This document shows positions 24,475 through 33,197 of a DNA stretch of 64,000 nt, piece after piece; position 1 is the stretch's first letter, and each line of letters starts with the position of its first letter. The DNA is from Clostridium facile (GTDB lineage Bacteria > Bacillota > Clostridia > Oscillospirales > Ruminococcaceae). Position numbers and translations under genes: made by a program. The DNA lies in contig NZ_JACOQK010000001.1 of the NCBI RefSeq assembly GCF_014297275.1, forward strand, positions 2,480,001 to 2,544,000, written 5' to 3'. Below the pieces are notes generated by a model. That model was not told where the DNA came from. It searched no databases and saw only the letters and a program-made list of their open reading frames with translations.

Positions 24475-25896
24475 TCAACGGCGTTTTTTGGTGGTATGAT
24501 TTTTGATGTTCATACGAAATAGATGGCGTTTTAGTATCTGCCAATTAAATGGAACCAAAGGATATAAATAGCATTTTCCTGTGACAGTTTTGTTGCACAC
24601 CAATACAATTAATAGGAATAGTACCCCAGCGACAAATCCCCATATTCCAAATGCTCCGGTAACAATTAAAAGAAGGATCCGGAAGAATTTCAACGCATAT
24701 CCCAATTCAAATCCTGGTTGGGAGAAATTTGCCAATGTGACAAACGCTTGGTAGAGTAGCGCCTGAGGAGAGAACCATCCAGACTGTACTGCATAGTCTC
24801 CAACAATAATCGCCGCAATGATACTAAGGGGAGTTGCAAGCATATTTGGAGTATTTAAAGATGCCAGCTGTAAACCGTCAATGGCAACTTCTAACATTAA
24901 AAGCTGTAGCAGTAAAGGGACGGAGATATCCTCGGTAATTAAAATAAATTTTAACCATTCCGGAACAATATCTGGGTATTGGGTCAATAAAATCCAGACA
25001 GGTGTTAAGAAAATAGCTACAAATAAAACGGCAAATCGGCTCAATCTTAGATAAGCGCCTGTTAATGGGGGAAAATAATAGTCGTTAGCTTCCTCCATTA
25101 AATGAAAAATAGTAGAGGGAAGAATGATGGCGGAAGGGGAGTTGTCCACTAAAATAGCAATGTCTCCCTCTAATATTTGGGCGGCTGTGGTATCAGGACG
25201 TTCGGTAAATTTTACTTTCGGGAAGGGGTTATACCATTTTCTTTTTAATAATACTTCTACTAAACTTTCCTGATTCATGGTCAAGGATTCCACATCTGCT
25301 GATTTTAGTTTTTGTACAATCTGATTTAGTAATGTTTGGGATACTTTATTGTTCATATAACAGATGGAAACATCAGTATGAGAAATTGTACCGATTGATA
25401 GATGTTGCATACAAAGTTCTGGAGAACGGATGCGTCGCCGGATTAATGCGGCATTCAGCACCAGTGTTTCTACAAAACCATCATGGGAGCCACGGAACAC
25501 CTTGTCCTTTTCCGGCTCTGAAGTAGTTCTTTGTGGGTAGGTTCTGGCATCAATTAAAACTGCCCGGTCAAACCCATCCAACATCATCACAATTTGCCCA
25601 GAAAGCAGTGCCACAAATAGTTTATCAAGGTCATCTTCCAATCCAATTTCCCCATAGGAAATACAGGATTTTGAAAAAGTATAAGCATCTGTCAGCAATT
25701 TTTGATCTTGTATTTTAAAAAAGGCGTCCATCATTTTTGTCATGATTTCATCTTTCGCAAATCCATCTACAAAAAAGAAACAAGCCGTTTTATCCATAAT
25801 CTTTATGGTGCGATACACAATATCAAAATTTTTATCACAATGCAGCTGTTCTTGAAACGTTTTGATGTTTTGGTCTATGTTTGTACTGATTTTCAT
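24475..25896 (-). CDS. spoVAF: Stage V sporulation protein AF-type membrane protein
   Basis: Spore inner-membrane protein of the GerA superfamily. The N-terminal soluble domain (about 1-265) contains TYPQRTTSEPEKDKVFRGS and GFVETLVLNAALIRRRIR, which fit SpoVAF better than a GerA receptor A subunit; the PF-type GDIAILVDNSPSAIILP region leads into four to five membrane helices (about 280-445). In Bacillus SpoVAF works with the SpoVA dipicolinate channel and germinant receptors. No spoVA gene lies nearby, so it is an isolated copy. The 473-residue length is normal. Confidence 0.88.
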   Translation of the reverse strand: MKISTNIDQNIKTFQEQLHCDKNFDIVYRTIKIMDKTACFFFVDGFAKDEIMTKMMDAFFKIQDQKLLTDAYTFSKSCISYGEIGLEDDLDKLFVALLSGQIVMMLDGFDRAVLIDARTYPQRTTSEPEKDKVFRGSHDGFVETLVLNAALIRRRIRSPELCMQHLSIGTISHTDVSICYMNNKVSQTLLNQIVQKLKSADVESLTMNQESLVEVLLKRKWYNPFPKVKFTERPDTTAAQILEGDIAILVDNSPSAIILPSTIFHLMEEANDYYFPPLTGAYLRLSRFAVLFVAIFLTPVWILLTQYPDIVPEWLKFILITEDISVPLLLQLLMLEVAIDGLQLASLNTPNMLATPLSIIAAIIVGDYAVQSGWFSPQALLYQAFVTLANFSQPGFELGYALKFFRILLLIVTGAFGIWGFVAGVLFLLIVLVCNKTVTGKCYLYPLVPFNWQILKRHLFRMNIKNHTTKKRR

Positions 25897-26180
25897 ACAG
25901 CATCCTCGTTTCTGTAAAAGTTATAGTACACTATTACTATGTGCTATTTTTTTGGAATCATGCAAAAACAAGGTAAAACTGTGATAAAAATGAAAAAGGG
26001 ATGTTCTATATTCTGTTTGTTTGACATAACAATATGTTAAGCAAAATAGTTGGGAGGCTGATTCTTGTTAGGGCAATACCATATTTTCCGATGGCTAATT
26101 GGTTTGTTTCGGAGAAAACAGTAGCATTTTTCTTTACAAAGGCAATCGTTTCCTAAAATAGTAGCTTTAAAAGCAGCTAA
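25897..26180. other. Intergenic region with a possible tiny peptide gene
   Basis: Contains TTGACA at 26021 without a good -10, then GGGAGG at 26052-26057 and a 19-codon frame from TTG at 26065, discussed as a finding. Nothing else is visible. Confidence 0.4.
26065..26124 (+). CDS. Possible 19-residue amphipathic peptide
   Basis: A TTG start 7 bases after GGGAGG opens MLGQYHIFRWLIGLFRRKQ, then a TAG stop. The sequence would be an amphipathic, cationic helix like type I toxins or small membrane peptides. A strong terminator follows about 70 bases later on the same strand. No firm promoter is seen, and a frame this short may be chance. Confidence 0.22.
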   Translation: MLGQYHIFRWLIGLFRRKQ

Positions 26181-26187
26181 AACGGAA

Positions 26188-26222
26188 AAAAGCTTGTAGA
26201 ATTTTCTACAAGCTTTTTTTAT
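26188..26222. terminator. Terminator downstream of the LTA-synthase-like gene
   Basis: AAAAAAGCTTGTAGA and TCTACAAGCTTTTTT form a perfect stem with T-runs on both strands. Confidence 0.88.
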
Positions 26223-26301
26223 CTCATTTTATCGAATAAGACCACGAAGTGCATTTTAATGAAAACAAAATTCATACAGAGGTGCCATATTAGGCAGAAA
26301 G

Positions 26302-28071
26302 TCAAGGAGTATTTACAGAATCCCTAGAATAAATTTCCCCCAATACACGGTCATAGGTTAAATCGTCCAACACCTTATTGTTCTCTATTTCTACTGAATA
26401 ATTGCTAGAGTAAACCGGTGTTGTCTGCATCTGGTCCAACATTGTGGAGATAAACGGCGTTTGTTCCCCACCGGTTAGCTGGACAATTAAATGAGGCAGG
26501 TAAAAGGCAGAAACAGTCTGTTCTACATTCCTAGATGCACCATAATTATTCCAAATAACAAACGGCTGTTGATACAGGACATAGGCATTTTCTGTGCTAA
26601 TATCCGCTAAATCATAGGAATCTGAGCTATCAGTAAAATAAGGATAATGGTCTCCCACAAATAACACAATAGTTGGCTCATCCAATTGTTTTAACTGTTC
26701 CATTAGCATAGCCAAGGCCTGGTCTGTCTGCTGAATCCCCGCCATATAATATTCAAATTCTGTCATACCAGAATCCAAATTATAGGGCTGGTGGTTTTGC
26801 ATCGTAGAAGTATAAACATAGGCAGGCTGTTCGCTCTGTTTTAAGCAGGAAATAATTTCATTAAAATCGCTTTTATCATCAATGTATTGGCGAAATTTTG
26901 TTGTATCTGTCTTAAAATCATCTTGAAAACGGAGTTCATCAAAGTTGTAGTTGTTATAAATCTGATCCCTATCATAAAAGCTATTGAGGAATGGGTGAAT
27001 ATAGGTGGTGGAATATCCTTGCGATTTATAATAATCCGCAAAGGTAGGCTGGGAAGTTTCCCGTTCTGGCAGCATCTTTTGTGGAGAAGTACTGTCATTT
27101 AAACTTTTCATTGGCAGCCCAAACATCAATTCAAATTCGGTTCTCACGGTAGTGTTACCAAAGGTAGGAACAACACAGTTTCCGCAAATACCTTCTTTTG
27201 CAAACTGGTCAAAGTTCTGATAATATTCATCCAAGTTTGGTATACCATCTAATCTGCGGAAATCCGCAAAGGATTCTGACATAATCATAACAACATTCGG
27301 CTTCTGGTCGGAAACTGCCGGTTTAGCTGGCTGTAGTTCCTTTCGGATTTCATTTTCAGAATAGCTTTCTGGTTCTTCCGGAGAGTTGAGAATCTGTTCC
27401 GTAGAGGTTTGTGCTAAATATGCGATCAAATTATTCTTTTTAAATTTATCGTCACATTCATAGTTGTTGGAAGCTTCCTCATTATCCAGTGCAAATGCGG
27501 AATATACAAAATTGGAAACGGGAGTAGCTACAATAATGCTGACTGTTAATACACAACTTACAGCTGTAACTAAACGTTTCAGCGGTTTTTGGGCAAAACG
27601 AATTCTGGGATTAAACCAGAAGATGACTGCAAAATATGTGATAAAAATCAAAATATCTATGATAAAATAAGCGTTTAATTGTACTCCGGCAAACTTCATT
27701 AGTTGAGAAGTGTTCCCCGCCATAAATAAATCGGTTAGTACAAAATGAGAACCACTGGATTGGTATTTATAATATTCCACGAACGAAATAATAAACAAAA
27801 ATAATCCCGGAACAAAAGTAGCAATAAAACCACTTTTGACAAGGCACAATACTGTTAAAATGACAGCACCTAATAACAAAGTATCAAACAAAATAACAGA
27901 AAAATCATGGACAATAAACCCAATTAATGCTCCAAAGTCCTGTAGATGATTAAATTCACACAGCAGGATTAGAAATAAAGGCGATGTCCAAAGAAATACC
28001 TGGTTTAATTTGTAGTATTTTGTTGTGTTTTCTTTTCGTTGTAAACGGAACCTTTTGACTACTTGCTTCAC
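26302..28071 (-). CDS. LTA synthase family phosphoglycerol transferase
   Basis: Membrane enzyme with five N-terminal helices (about 20-200) and a large extracellular sulfatase-fold domain that transfers glycerol phosphate to a cell-surface polymer. Motifs: NVVMIMSESFAD (metal), VPTFGNTTVRTEFE with the Thr nucleophile, YIHPFLNSFYDRD, and VGDHYPYF near the end. The start is uncertain: a GTG at 28071 lies 11 bases after AAAGGA, while the frame is open to an ATG at 28140 that has no good ribosome site. It may make lipoteichoic acid or decorate another glycan. Single-gene unit. Confidence 0.87.
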   Translation of the reverse strand: MKQVVKRFRLQRKENTTKYYKLNQVFLWTSPLFLILLCEFNHLQDFGALIGFIVHDFSVILFDTLLLGAVILTVLCLVKSGFIATFVPGLFLFIISFVEYYKYQSSGSHFVLTDLFMAGNTSQLMKFAGVQLNAYFIIDILIFITYFAVIFWFNPRIRFAQKPLKRLVTAVSCVLTVSIIVATPVSNFVYSAFALDNEEASNNYECDDKFKKNNLIAYLAQTSTEQILNSPEEPESYSENEIRKELQPAKPAVSDQKPNVVMIMSESFADFRRLDGIPNLDEYYQNFDQFAKEGICGNCVVPTFGNTTVRTEFELMFGLPMKSLNDSTSPQKMLPERETSQPTFADYYKSQGYSTTYIHPFLNSFYDRDQIYNNYNFDELRFQDDFKTDTTKFRQYIDDKSDFNEIISCLKQSEQPAYVYTSTMQNHQPYNLDSGMTEFEYYMAGIQQTDQALAMLMEQLKQLDEPTIVLFVGDHYPYFTDSSDSYDLADISTENAYVLYQQPFVIWNNYGASRNVEQTVSAFYLPHLIVQLTGGEQTPFISTMLDQMQTTPVYSSNYSVEIENNKVLDDLTYDRVLGEIYSRDSVNTP

Positions 28072-28140
28072 GGTTTGCACCGTCCTTTCTCCGGTTCGGA
28101 TACAGTTAAAAAAGTTTGATGATTTTAGCCAAACGTTCAT

Positions 28141-28679
28141 ATTTGCTTTATCATCTTCGTATTTGATTCATCAGTAAATAGGTACCATAGTTTATAAAAT
28201 GTGCTTTATACCTTTTTAACTAATAAAGTATATTGCAAAATTCAACTCTATTTTATCTAGTATAATGAATAAATAAAAAGATACAAGTAAGTTTTTATGA
28301 AAAAATAGAGAACATATGTGAAATTAGATAATTTGTGTATATAAAGTATAAATAATTATGATTTATTAGATAAATTGCTTATATGTGTTTTTATTTTATA
28401 CCATATGTTATTTGAATAGCAAATTTATTTTTTGTAGGAACTCCCAAAAATAAGGTAAAAAAACTATCAATATGATCAATTTCTAAATCATTGTGAACCA
28501 CTTATTTGGGTATTTCCCTATCTTGATTCTGGTTTTGAGGTATGATAAGATATTATAGGATTATTAGAAAAATGATAGTAAATAGGATGTTAACAGAAAA
28601 AATTCTTTTTTTGTTGGAAAAACATTGGAATAGAAGGAAAATTGCGGTTCCTTCTCAATAGCTGACGGGAGGCTTTTTT
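28141..28679. other. AT-rich divergent intergenic region
   Basis: About 540 bases between the LTA-synthase-like gene and typA. A possible typA promoter is TTGATT (28523-28528), 17 bases, TAAGAT (28546-28551). No gene or riboswitch is recognised. Confidence 0.5.
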
Positions 28680-30494
28680 GTGATAAGAAATGATTTGAGA
28701 AACATTGCGATTGTTGCCCACGTAGACCATGGTAAAACCACCCTGGTAGATGAAATGCTAAAACAGGGCGGCGCTTACCGTGAAAACCAGGTAGTGGAAG
28801 AAAGGGTAATGGACTCGAACGACCTGGAACGGGAACGTGGTATTACCATTTTATCAAAAAACACTGCTGTATATTATAAAGATACCAAAATTAATATTAT
28901 TGATACCCCTGGACATGCCGATTTTGGCGGTGAAGTAGAGCGTGTATTAAAGATGGTAGACGGGGTTATTCTGTTAGTTGACGCTGCGGAAGGCCCTATG
29001 CCGCAAACACGTTTTGTGACCCAGAAAGCTTTGGAACTGGGGTTAAAAATTATAGTAGTAGTAAATAAAATTGACCGTCCAGACGCCCGCCTGGATGAAA
29101 TCCCAGATGAAGTATTGGAATTATTGTTGGATTTAGATGCTTCTGAGGAACAATTGGAAAGCCCAATTTTGTTCTGCTCTGGACGTTCCGGTACTGCTTC
29201 CCTCTCCCAATACGAGGAAGGAAAAGATTTAACCCCATTATTTGAAACAATTTTGAATCATATTGACCCTCCTTCCGGAGATGAAACCAAAGATACCCAG
29301 GTATTGGTTTCTGCCATTGATTACAATGAATATGTAGGTCGTATTGCTATTGGTAAAGTGGAAAGCGGTGTTGTAAAACAAGGAGAAGATGTTACCGTTT
29401 GCGATTATCACGAAAGCAAAGACCCATACCGTGGCAAGATTGTAAACTTATATCAGATTGACGCATTTGGTAGAACTCCTATTAAAGAAGCAACTGTAGG
29501 GGATATTGTTTGTTTTTCCGGTATCGAAAAAATTACAATTGGGGATACTATTTGTAAATTGGGGAATGTAGACCCATTGCCATTTGTAAAAATCAGCGAA
29601 CCTACGGTAGAAATGACTTTTGGCGTAAACGATAGCCCATTTGCGGGGCAGGAAGGTAAGTTTGTCACCTCCCGCCAGATTCGGGAACGGCTGCAAAAAG
29701 AACTGTTAAAAGATGTTTCTTTGCGTGTTTCGGACACAGATTCCACCGAAAAATTCAATGTTTGTGGACGTGGAGAAATGCACCTGTCCATTTTAATTGA
29801 AAATATGCGCCGCGAAGGGTTTGAACTCTCAGTAAGTACTCCTAGAGTTCTGTTTAAAGAAATTGACGGCAAAAAATGCGAACCAATTGAACGGGTAGTA
29901 ATTGATGTTCCAGAAGAATCCCTGGGTTCCGTTATGGAAAAAATGGGCCAGAGAAAAGGGGAACTGGTTCAGATGGCTCCACAAGGTAGTCGTATGCGGG
30001 TTGAGTTTTTAATTCCATCTCGTGGGTTGTTTGGTTATCGAAATGAATTCCTTACCGATACCAAAGGCGAAGGGATTATGAACACCATTTTCGATAGTTA
30101 TCAGCCTTTTAAAGGAGAAATTCCAACCCGTTCCACCGGAAGTTTGGTTTCCTACGAAACAGGTACCGCTGTTACCTATGGTTTGTACAATGCCCAGGAA
30201 AGAGGAACTCTGTTTATTGGTGCCCAGACCCCTGTTTATGAAGGGATGGTTGTTGGTTGTTCTCCAAAACAGGAAGATCTGGTAGTAAATGTTTGTAAGA
30301 AAAAACAGCTTACCAACACCCGTGCTAGCGGGTCAGATGATGCTTTGCGCTTAACTCCACCACGTGTGATGAGCTTGGAAGAATCTTTGGAATTTTTGGC
30401 GGAAGACGAGCTCTTGGAAGTAACACCAGAATCTTTGCGTATTAGAAAACGCATTCTAAGTAATGTACAACGCGCAAAACAAAGAAATAAATAA
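28680..30494 (+). CDS. typA: Ribosome-binding GTPase TypA/BipA
   Basis: Translational GTPase that binds the 70S ribosome and helps 50S assembly under stress. The G domain has AHVDHGKTTLVDEML (G1), RGITI (G2), DTPGHADFGG (G3) and NKIDRPDAR (G4). EF-G-like domains and the TypA-specific C-terminal domain (GLFGYRNEFLTDTKGEG) follow; 604 residues is the normal length. The GTG start has GGGAGG at 28665-28670. It leads a probable operon with two RNA methyltransferases. Confidence 0.97.
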   Translation: MIRNDLRNIAIVAHVDHGKTTLVDEMLKQGGAYRENQVVEERVMDSNDLERERGITILSKNTAVYYKDTKINIIDTPGHADFGGEVERVLKMVDGVILLVDAAEGPMPQTRFVTQKALELGLKIIVVVNKIDRPDARLDEIPDEVLELLLDLDASEEQLESPILFCSGRSGTASLSQYEEGKDLTPLFETILNHIDPPSGDETKDTQVLVSAIDYNEYVGRIAIGKVESGVVKQGEDVTVCDYHESKDPYRGKIVNLYQIDAFGRTPIKEATVGDIVCFSGIEKITIGDTICKLGNVDPLPFVKISEPTVEMTFGVNDSPFAGQEGKFVTSRQIRERLQKELLKDVSLRVSDTDSTEKFNVCGRGEMHLSILIENMRREGFELSVSTPRVLFKEIDGKKCEPIERVVIDVPEESLGSVMEKMGQRKGELVQMAPQGSRMRVEFLIPSRGLFGYRNEFLTDTKGEGIMNTIFDSYQPFKGEIPTRSTGSLVSYETGTAVTYGLYNAQERGTLFIGAQTPVYEGMVVGCSPKQEDLVVNVCKKKQLTNTRASGSDDALRLTPPRVMSLEESLEFLAEDELLEVTPESLRIRKRILSNVQRAKQRNK

Positions 30495-30563
30495 TAAAAA
30501 AATTGGGCTGCTGCCATGTTGATGCAAATCAAATCGCAGCGCCCTTTGTATTTAGAGGAAACG

Positions 30564-31283
30564 ATGTTTGAATATCAGCTAGAACGGTTAAATCGGAATA
30601 TTGTAGTGTGCGTTACCCCAGAGCACAAATTCGGTACAGATGCTTTTTTGTTGGCAAACTTTGCTTCCCCAAGGCGGAAAGATTTGGTCTGTGATTTGGG
30701 GACAGGCTGTGGGATCATTCCATTCATTTGGTGTAAACGCCATAAGCCAAAGGAAATTTGGGGGGTGGAAATTCAGCCTCAGGGGATTGAGCAGTTCCAA
30801 ATTGGACTGGATCATTCCACTGTGGAACCAGTAATCCATCCAGTTTGTGGGGATTTAAAACAACTATCTGGTATGCCATTCGGACAGTTTGACCTGGTAA
30901 CCTGTAACCCACCTTATTTTTCGAATGGGGCTGGATTCTTAAGCGAAATGTCTGCGGAACAGGTGGCACGCCATGAAACAAGGTGTACCATACAGGATGT
31001 TTGCCAATCGGCGGTAAAACTGTTAAAATATGGAGGGAAGCTCTGTATTTGTCAACGTCCGGAACGCTTGGCGGATACCATTTGCAGCATGCGGGAAGCT
31101 GGTTTAGAGCCAAAACGACTACGGATGGTGGCAAAATATCCGGATTCTACACCATGGCTGTTTTTGTTGGAAGGCAAAAAAGGAAGCAAGCCGTTTTTAC
31201 AAGTCATGCCGACATTAGGAATTTATGAAGGGGAAGAATTTTCCCAGGAAATGCAGAAAATTTATGATTGGGAGGCAGAGTAG
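30564..31283 (+). CDS. trmN6: tRNA1(Val) A37 N6-methyltransferase-like enzyme
   Basis: S-adenosylmethionine-dependent methyltransferase of the YfiC/TrmN6 family, predicted to methylate N6 of an adenine near the anticodon. Motif I is LVCDLGTGCGIIPF (about 34-47) and the catalytic motif IV is VTCNPPYF, typical for amino-methylation of adenine. The ATG at 30564 follows AGAGGA; an upstream ATG at 30516 lacks a site. It overlaps the next gene by one base (TAGTG). The exact tRNA target is inferred from the family. Confidence 0.87.
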   Translation: MFEYQLERLNRNIVVCVTPEHKFGTDAFLLANFASPRRKDLVCDLGTGCGIIPFIWCKRHKPKEIWGVEIQPQGIEQFQIGLDHSTVEPVIHPVCGDLKQLSGMPFGQFDLVTCNPPYFSNGAGFLSEMSAEQVARHETRCTIQDVCQSAVKLLKYGGKLCICQRPERLADTICSMREAGLEPKRLRMVAKYPDSTPWLFLLEGKKGSKPFLQVMPTLGIYEGEEFSQEMQKIYDWEAE

Positions 31284-32113
31284 TGGCAGGTATCTTGTAT
31301 GTTGTTGGAACGCCAATTGGGAATTTATCCGATTTTTCACCTAGGGCAGTGGAAACACTGCAGCAGGTGGATTTTATCGCTGCGGAAGATACCCGGGTAA
31401 CTTTAAAGTTACTCAACCATTTTGGCATTAAAAAACCGATGGTCAGCTATTATGAACATAATCTTCGCCAGCGTGGGGAGCAGATTATCCAGCGCATTTT
31501 AGCTGGAGAAAATTGCGCGATTGTTTCGGATGCCGGAATGCCTTGTATTTCTGACCCTGGAGAGGATCTAGTAAGGCTGTGCGCAGAATATCAGATTGAG
31601 ACTAGGGTAGTACCTGGGCCAAGCGCAGTGATTTCTGCTTTATGTGTCAGCGGACTGGTGACATCCCGTTTTTCCTTTGAAGGTTTTTTAAGCACCAACA
31701 AACGGAGCCGCCTGGAACATCTCACTTCCATCCGGAAGGATACCCATACCTTGATTTTTTATGAAGCGCCTCATAAACTGCTTTCTACCCTAAAAGATCT
31801 TTATGAAACGTTGGGGGACCGAAAAATCTCTCTGGTGAAAGAGATTACCAAACTACATGAATCAGTCAACCGGACAACATTGGCACAAGCGGTGCAATAT
31901 TACACGGAAAATACGCCAAAAGGGGAATTTGTGCTTGTGCTGGAAGGGGCTGTTATTGCGGAAAACAATGAGGAAGAAATGACATTAGAACAGGCAGTAC
32001 AACTGGCAAAAGAACTGATGGAGCAAGGGCACCGTCCAAGTGATGCGGCAAAAGAGGCGGCAAAACTGACTCAGTTCAAAAAAGCGGAGATTTATAAACA
32101 ATTAATTGATTAA
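31283..32113 (+). CDS. rsmI: 16S rRNA (cytidine1402-2'-O)-methyltransferase
   Basis: Methylates the ribose of C1402 in the decoding centre. The tetrapyrrole-methylase fold is evident from LYVVGTPIGNLSDFSPRAVE, the AAEDTR motif, ENCAIVSDAGMPCISDPG and VVPGPSAV. The GTG at 31283 has GGAGG 8 bases upstream and overlaps the preceding stop codon, so translation is coupled. Length of 276 residues is typical. Neighbouring YfiC-like methyltransferase is a common partner in Firmicutes. Confidence 0.95.
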   Translation: MAGILYVVGTPIGNLSDFSPRAVETLQQVDFIAAEDTRVTLKLLNHFGIKKPMVSYYEHNLRQRGEQIIQRILAGENCAIVSDAGMPCISDPGEDLVRLCAEYQIETRVVPGPSAVISALCVSGLVTSRFSFEGFLSTNKRSRLEHLTSIRKDTHTLIFYEAPHKLLSTLKDLYETLGDRKISLVKEITKLHESVNRTTLAQAVQYYTENTPKGEFVLVLEGAVIAENNEEEMTLEQAVQLAKELMEQGHRPSDAAKEAAKLTQFKKAEIYKQLID

Positions 32114-32174
32114 TTGTGGAAAAACAGTTTGGTTTTTAGAGGTAACTGTTGAAAAATAATTAGGAGGTAGTGTT

Positions 32175-32609
32175 ATGGAGTATCGTAAATGTGGAACCAC
32201 TTATGTAGTGCGGCTAGATGTTGAGGATGAAATTGTGGAATCCTTACAGCGACTTTGTGAAGATGAAAAAATTGATTTAGCTCAGATTTCTGGGATTGGG
32301 GCATTAAAACAGGCAGAAATTGGAGTGTTTGACACCACGACAAAGCAATATCATAGCAATACTTATACTGGCGTTTACGAGATTGGAAATTTAACCGGAA
32401 ATATTTCTACCATGAATGGGGTACCATACTTTCACCTGCACATTACTATCGGCAATATTAACCACCATGAGTGTTACAGTGGGCATTTAAACAAAGGTGT
32501 GGTTGGTGCCACAGCCGAATTATTTGTTAACGTCATTGACGGAAAAATCGACCGGGAATTCAGTCCAGAAGTGGGATTAAATATTATCCGATTTGTTGAT
32601 GAGAATTAG
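32175..32609 (+). CDS. PPC (DUF296) domain protein
   Basis: 144-residue protein with one PCC/DUF296 domain, the trimeric fold also found in plant AT-hook proteins. Key features are DLAQISGIGAL near residues 35-45 and the paired histidines of PYFHLHITIG and CYSGHL, which bind metal in structures of the family. Bacterial members have no settled role. TAGGAGGTAG lies before the ATG. It is 61 bases after rsmI and may belong to the typA operon. Confidence 0.88.
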   Translation: MEYRKCGTTYVVRLDVEDEIVESLQRLCEDEKIDLAQISGIGALKQAEIGVFDTTTKQYHSNTYTGVYEIGNLTGNISTMNGVPYFHLHITIGNINHHECYSGHLNKGVVGATAELFVNVIDGKIDREFSPEVGLNIIRFVDEN

Positions 32610-33130
32610 TAGCCAACTACGAAAGGGCTTTGTTTCTGAGATAATTTTTTTGAATTTTGCAACGATAACCATCAAGATTTTGATGGTTTATCTAGAGACT
32701 CTAAGTTAATAAAAACGGATTTTTACTTATTATAGGTAGTAAAAGAAATTTTTTACTTCTTTTCCGTAGATAGTGTATTTACTTTTTTATTGTTGTTTTT
32801 TGCCAATTGTATTACTGTATTACGATATATTGCAAAAAGGCTGGTCCTATAGGAACCAGCCTTTTGTATAAGAGAGAAAATAGAATCAATAGTAACTTTC
32901 AAGAAGTTGTTCCGGTGTTCTTTAGCATATCGATATCTGTAAGATATTAAAAGATAAAATAAGTAAAAATTCGGATGATGTATTATTATAAAGATGGTTA
33001 GAAAATATTTGTTATGAAAAATAACTTTTCTTTTTAATAGGAATATCAATGATTGTTTCGGTTTTCAGGACAGGAGCTATTTTGGAAAAATTTTTAGTAA
33101 AAAATATTATGTGACATTATCCCAATACCG
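32610..33130. other. Intergenic region with an orphan terminator
   Basis: About 520 AT-rich bases. It holds a hairpin at 32664-32692 (ACCATCA/TGATGGT core) without T-run and a strong terminator at 32834-32869, but no supportable gene. Confidence 0.5.
32834..32869 (+). terminator. Strong terminator about 225 bases after the PPC gene
   Basis: AAAAGGCTGGT and ACCAGCCTTTT pair around the loop CCTATAGGA. It may end the typA operon or an unannotated short transcript. Confidence 0.8.
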
Positions 33131-33137
33131 AAAATCT

Positions 33138-33181
33138 ATACAAAAAAACGTGGAATCATAATCGATTCCACGTTTTTTATT
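33138..33181. terminator. Terminator after the pyruvate kinase gene
   Basis: AAAAAACGTGGAATC pairs with GATTCCACGTTTTTT; the T-run exists on both strands. Confidence 0.9.
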
Positions 33182-33197
33182 AAATAATAAATCAAAA

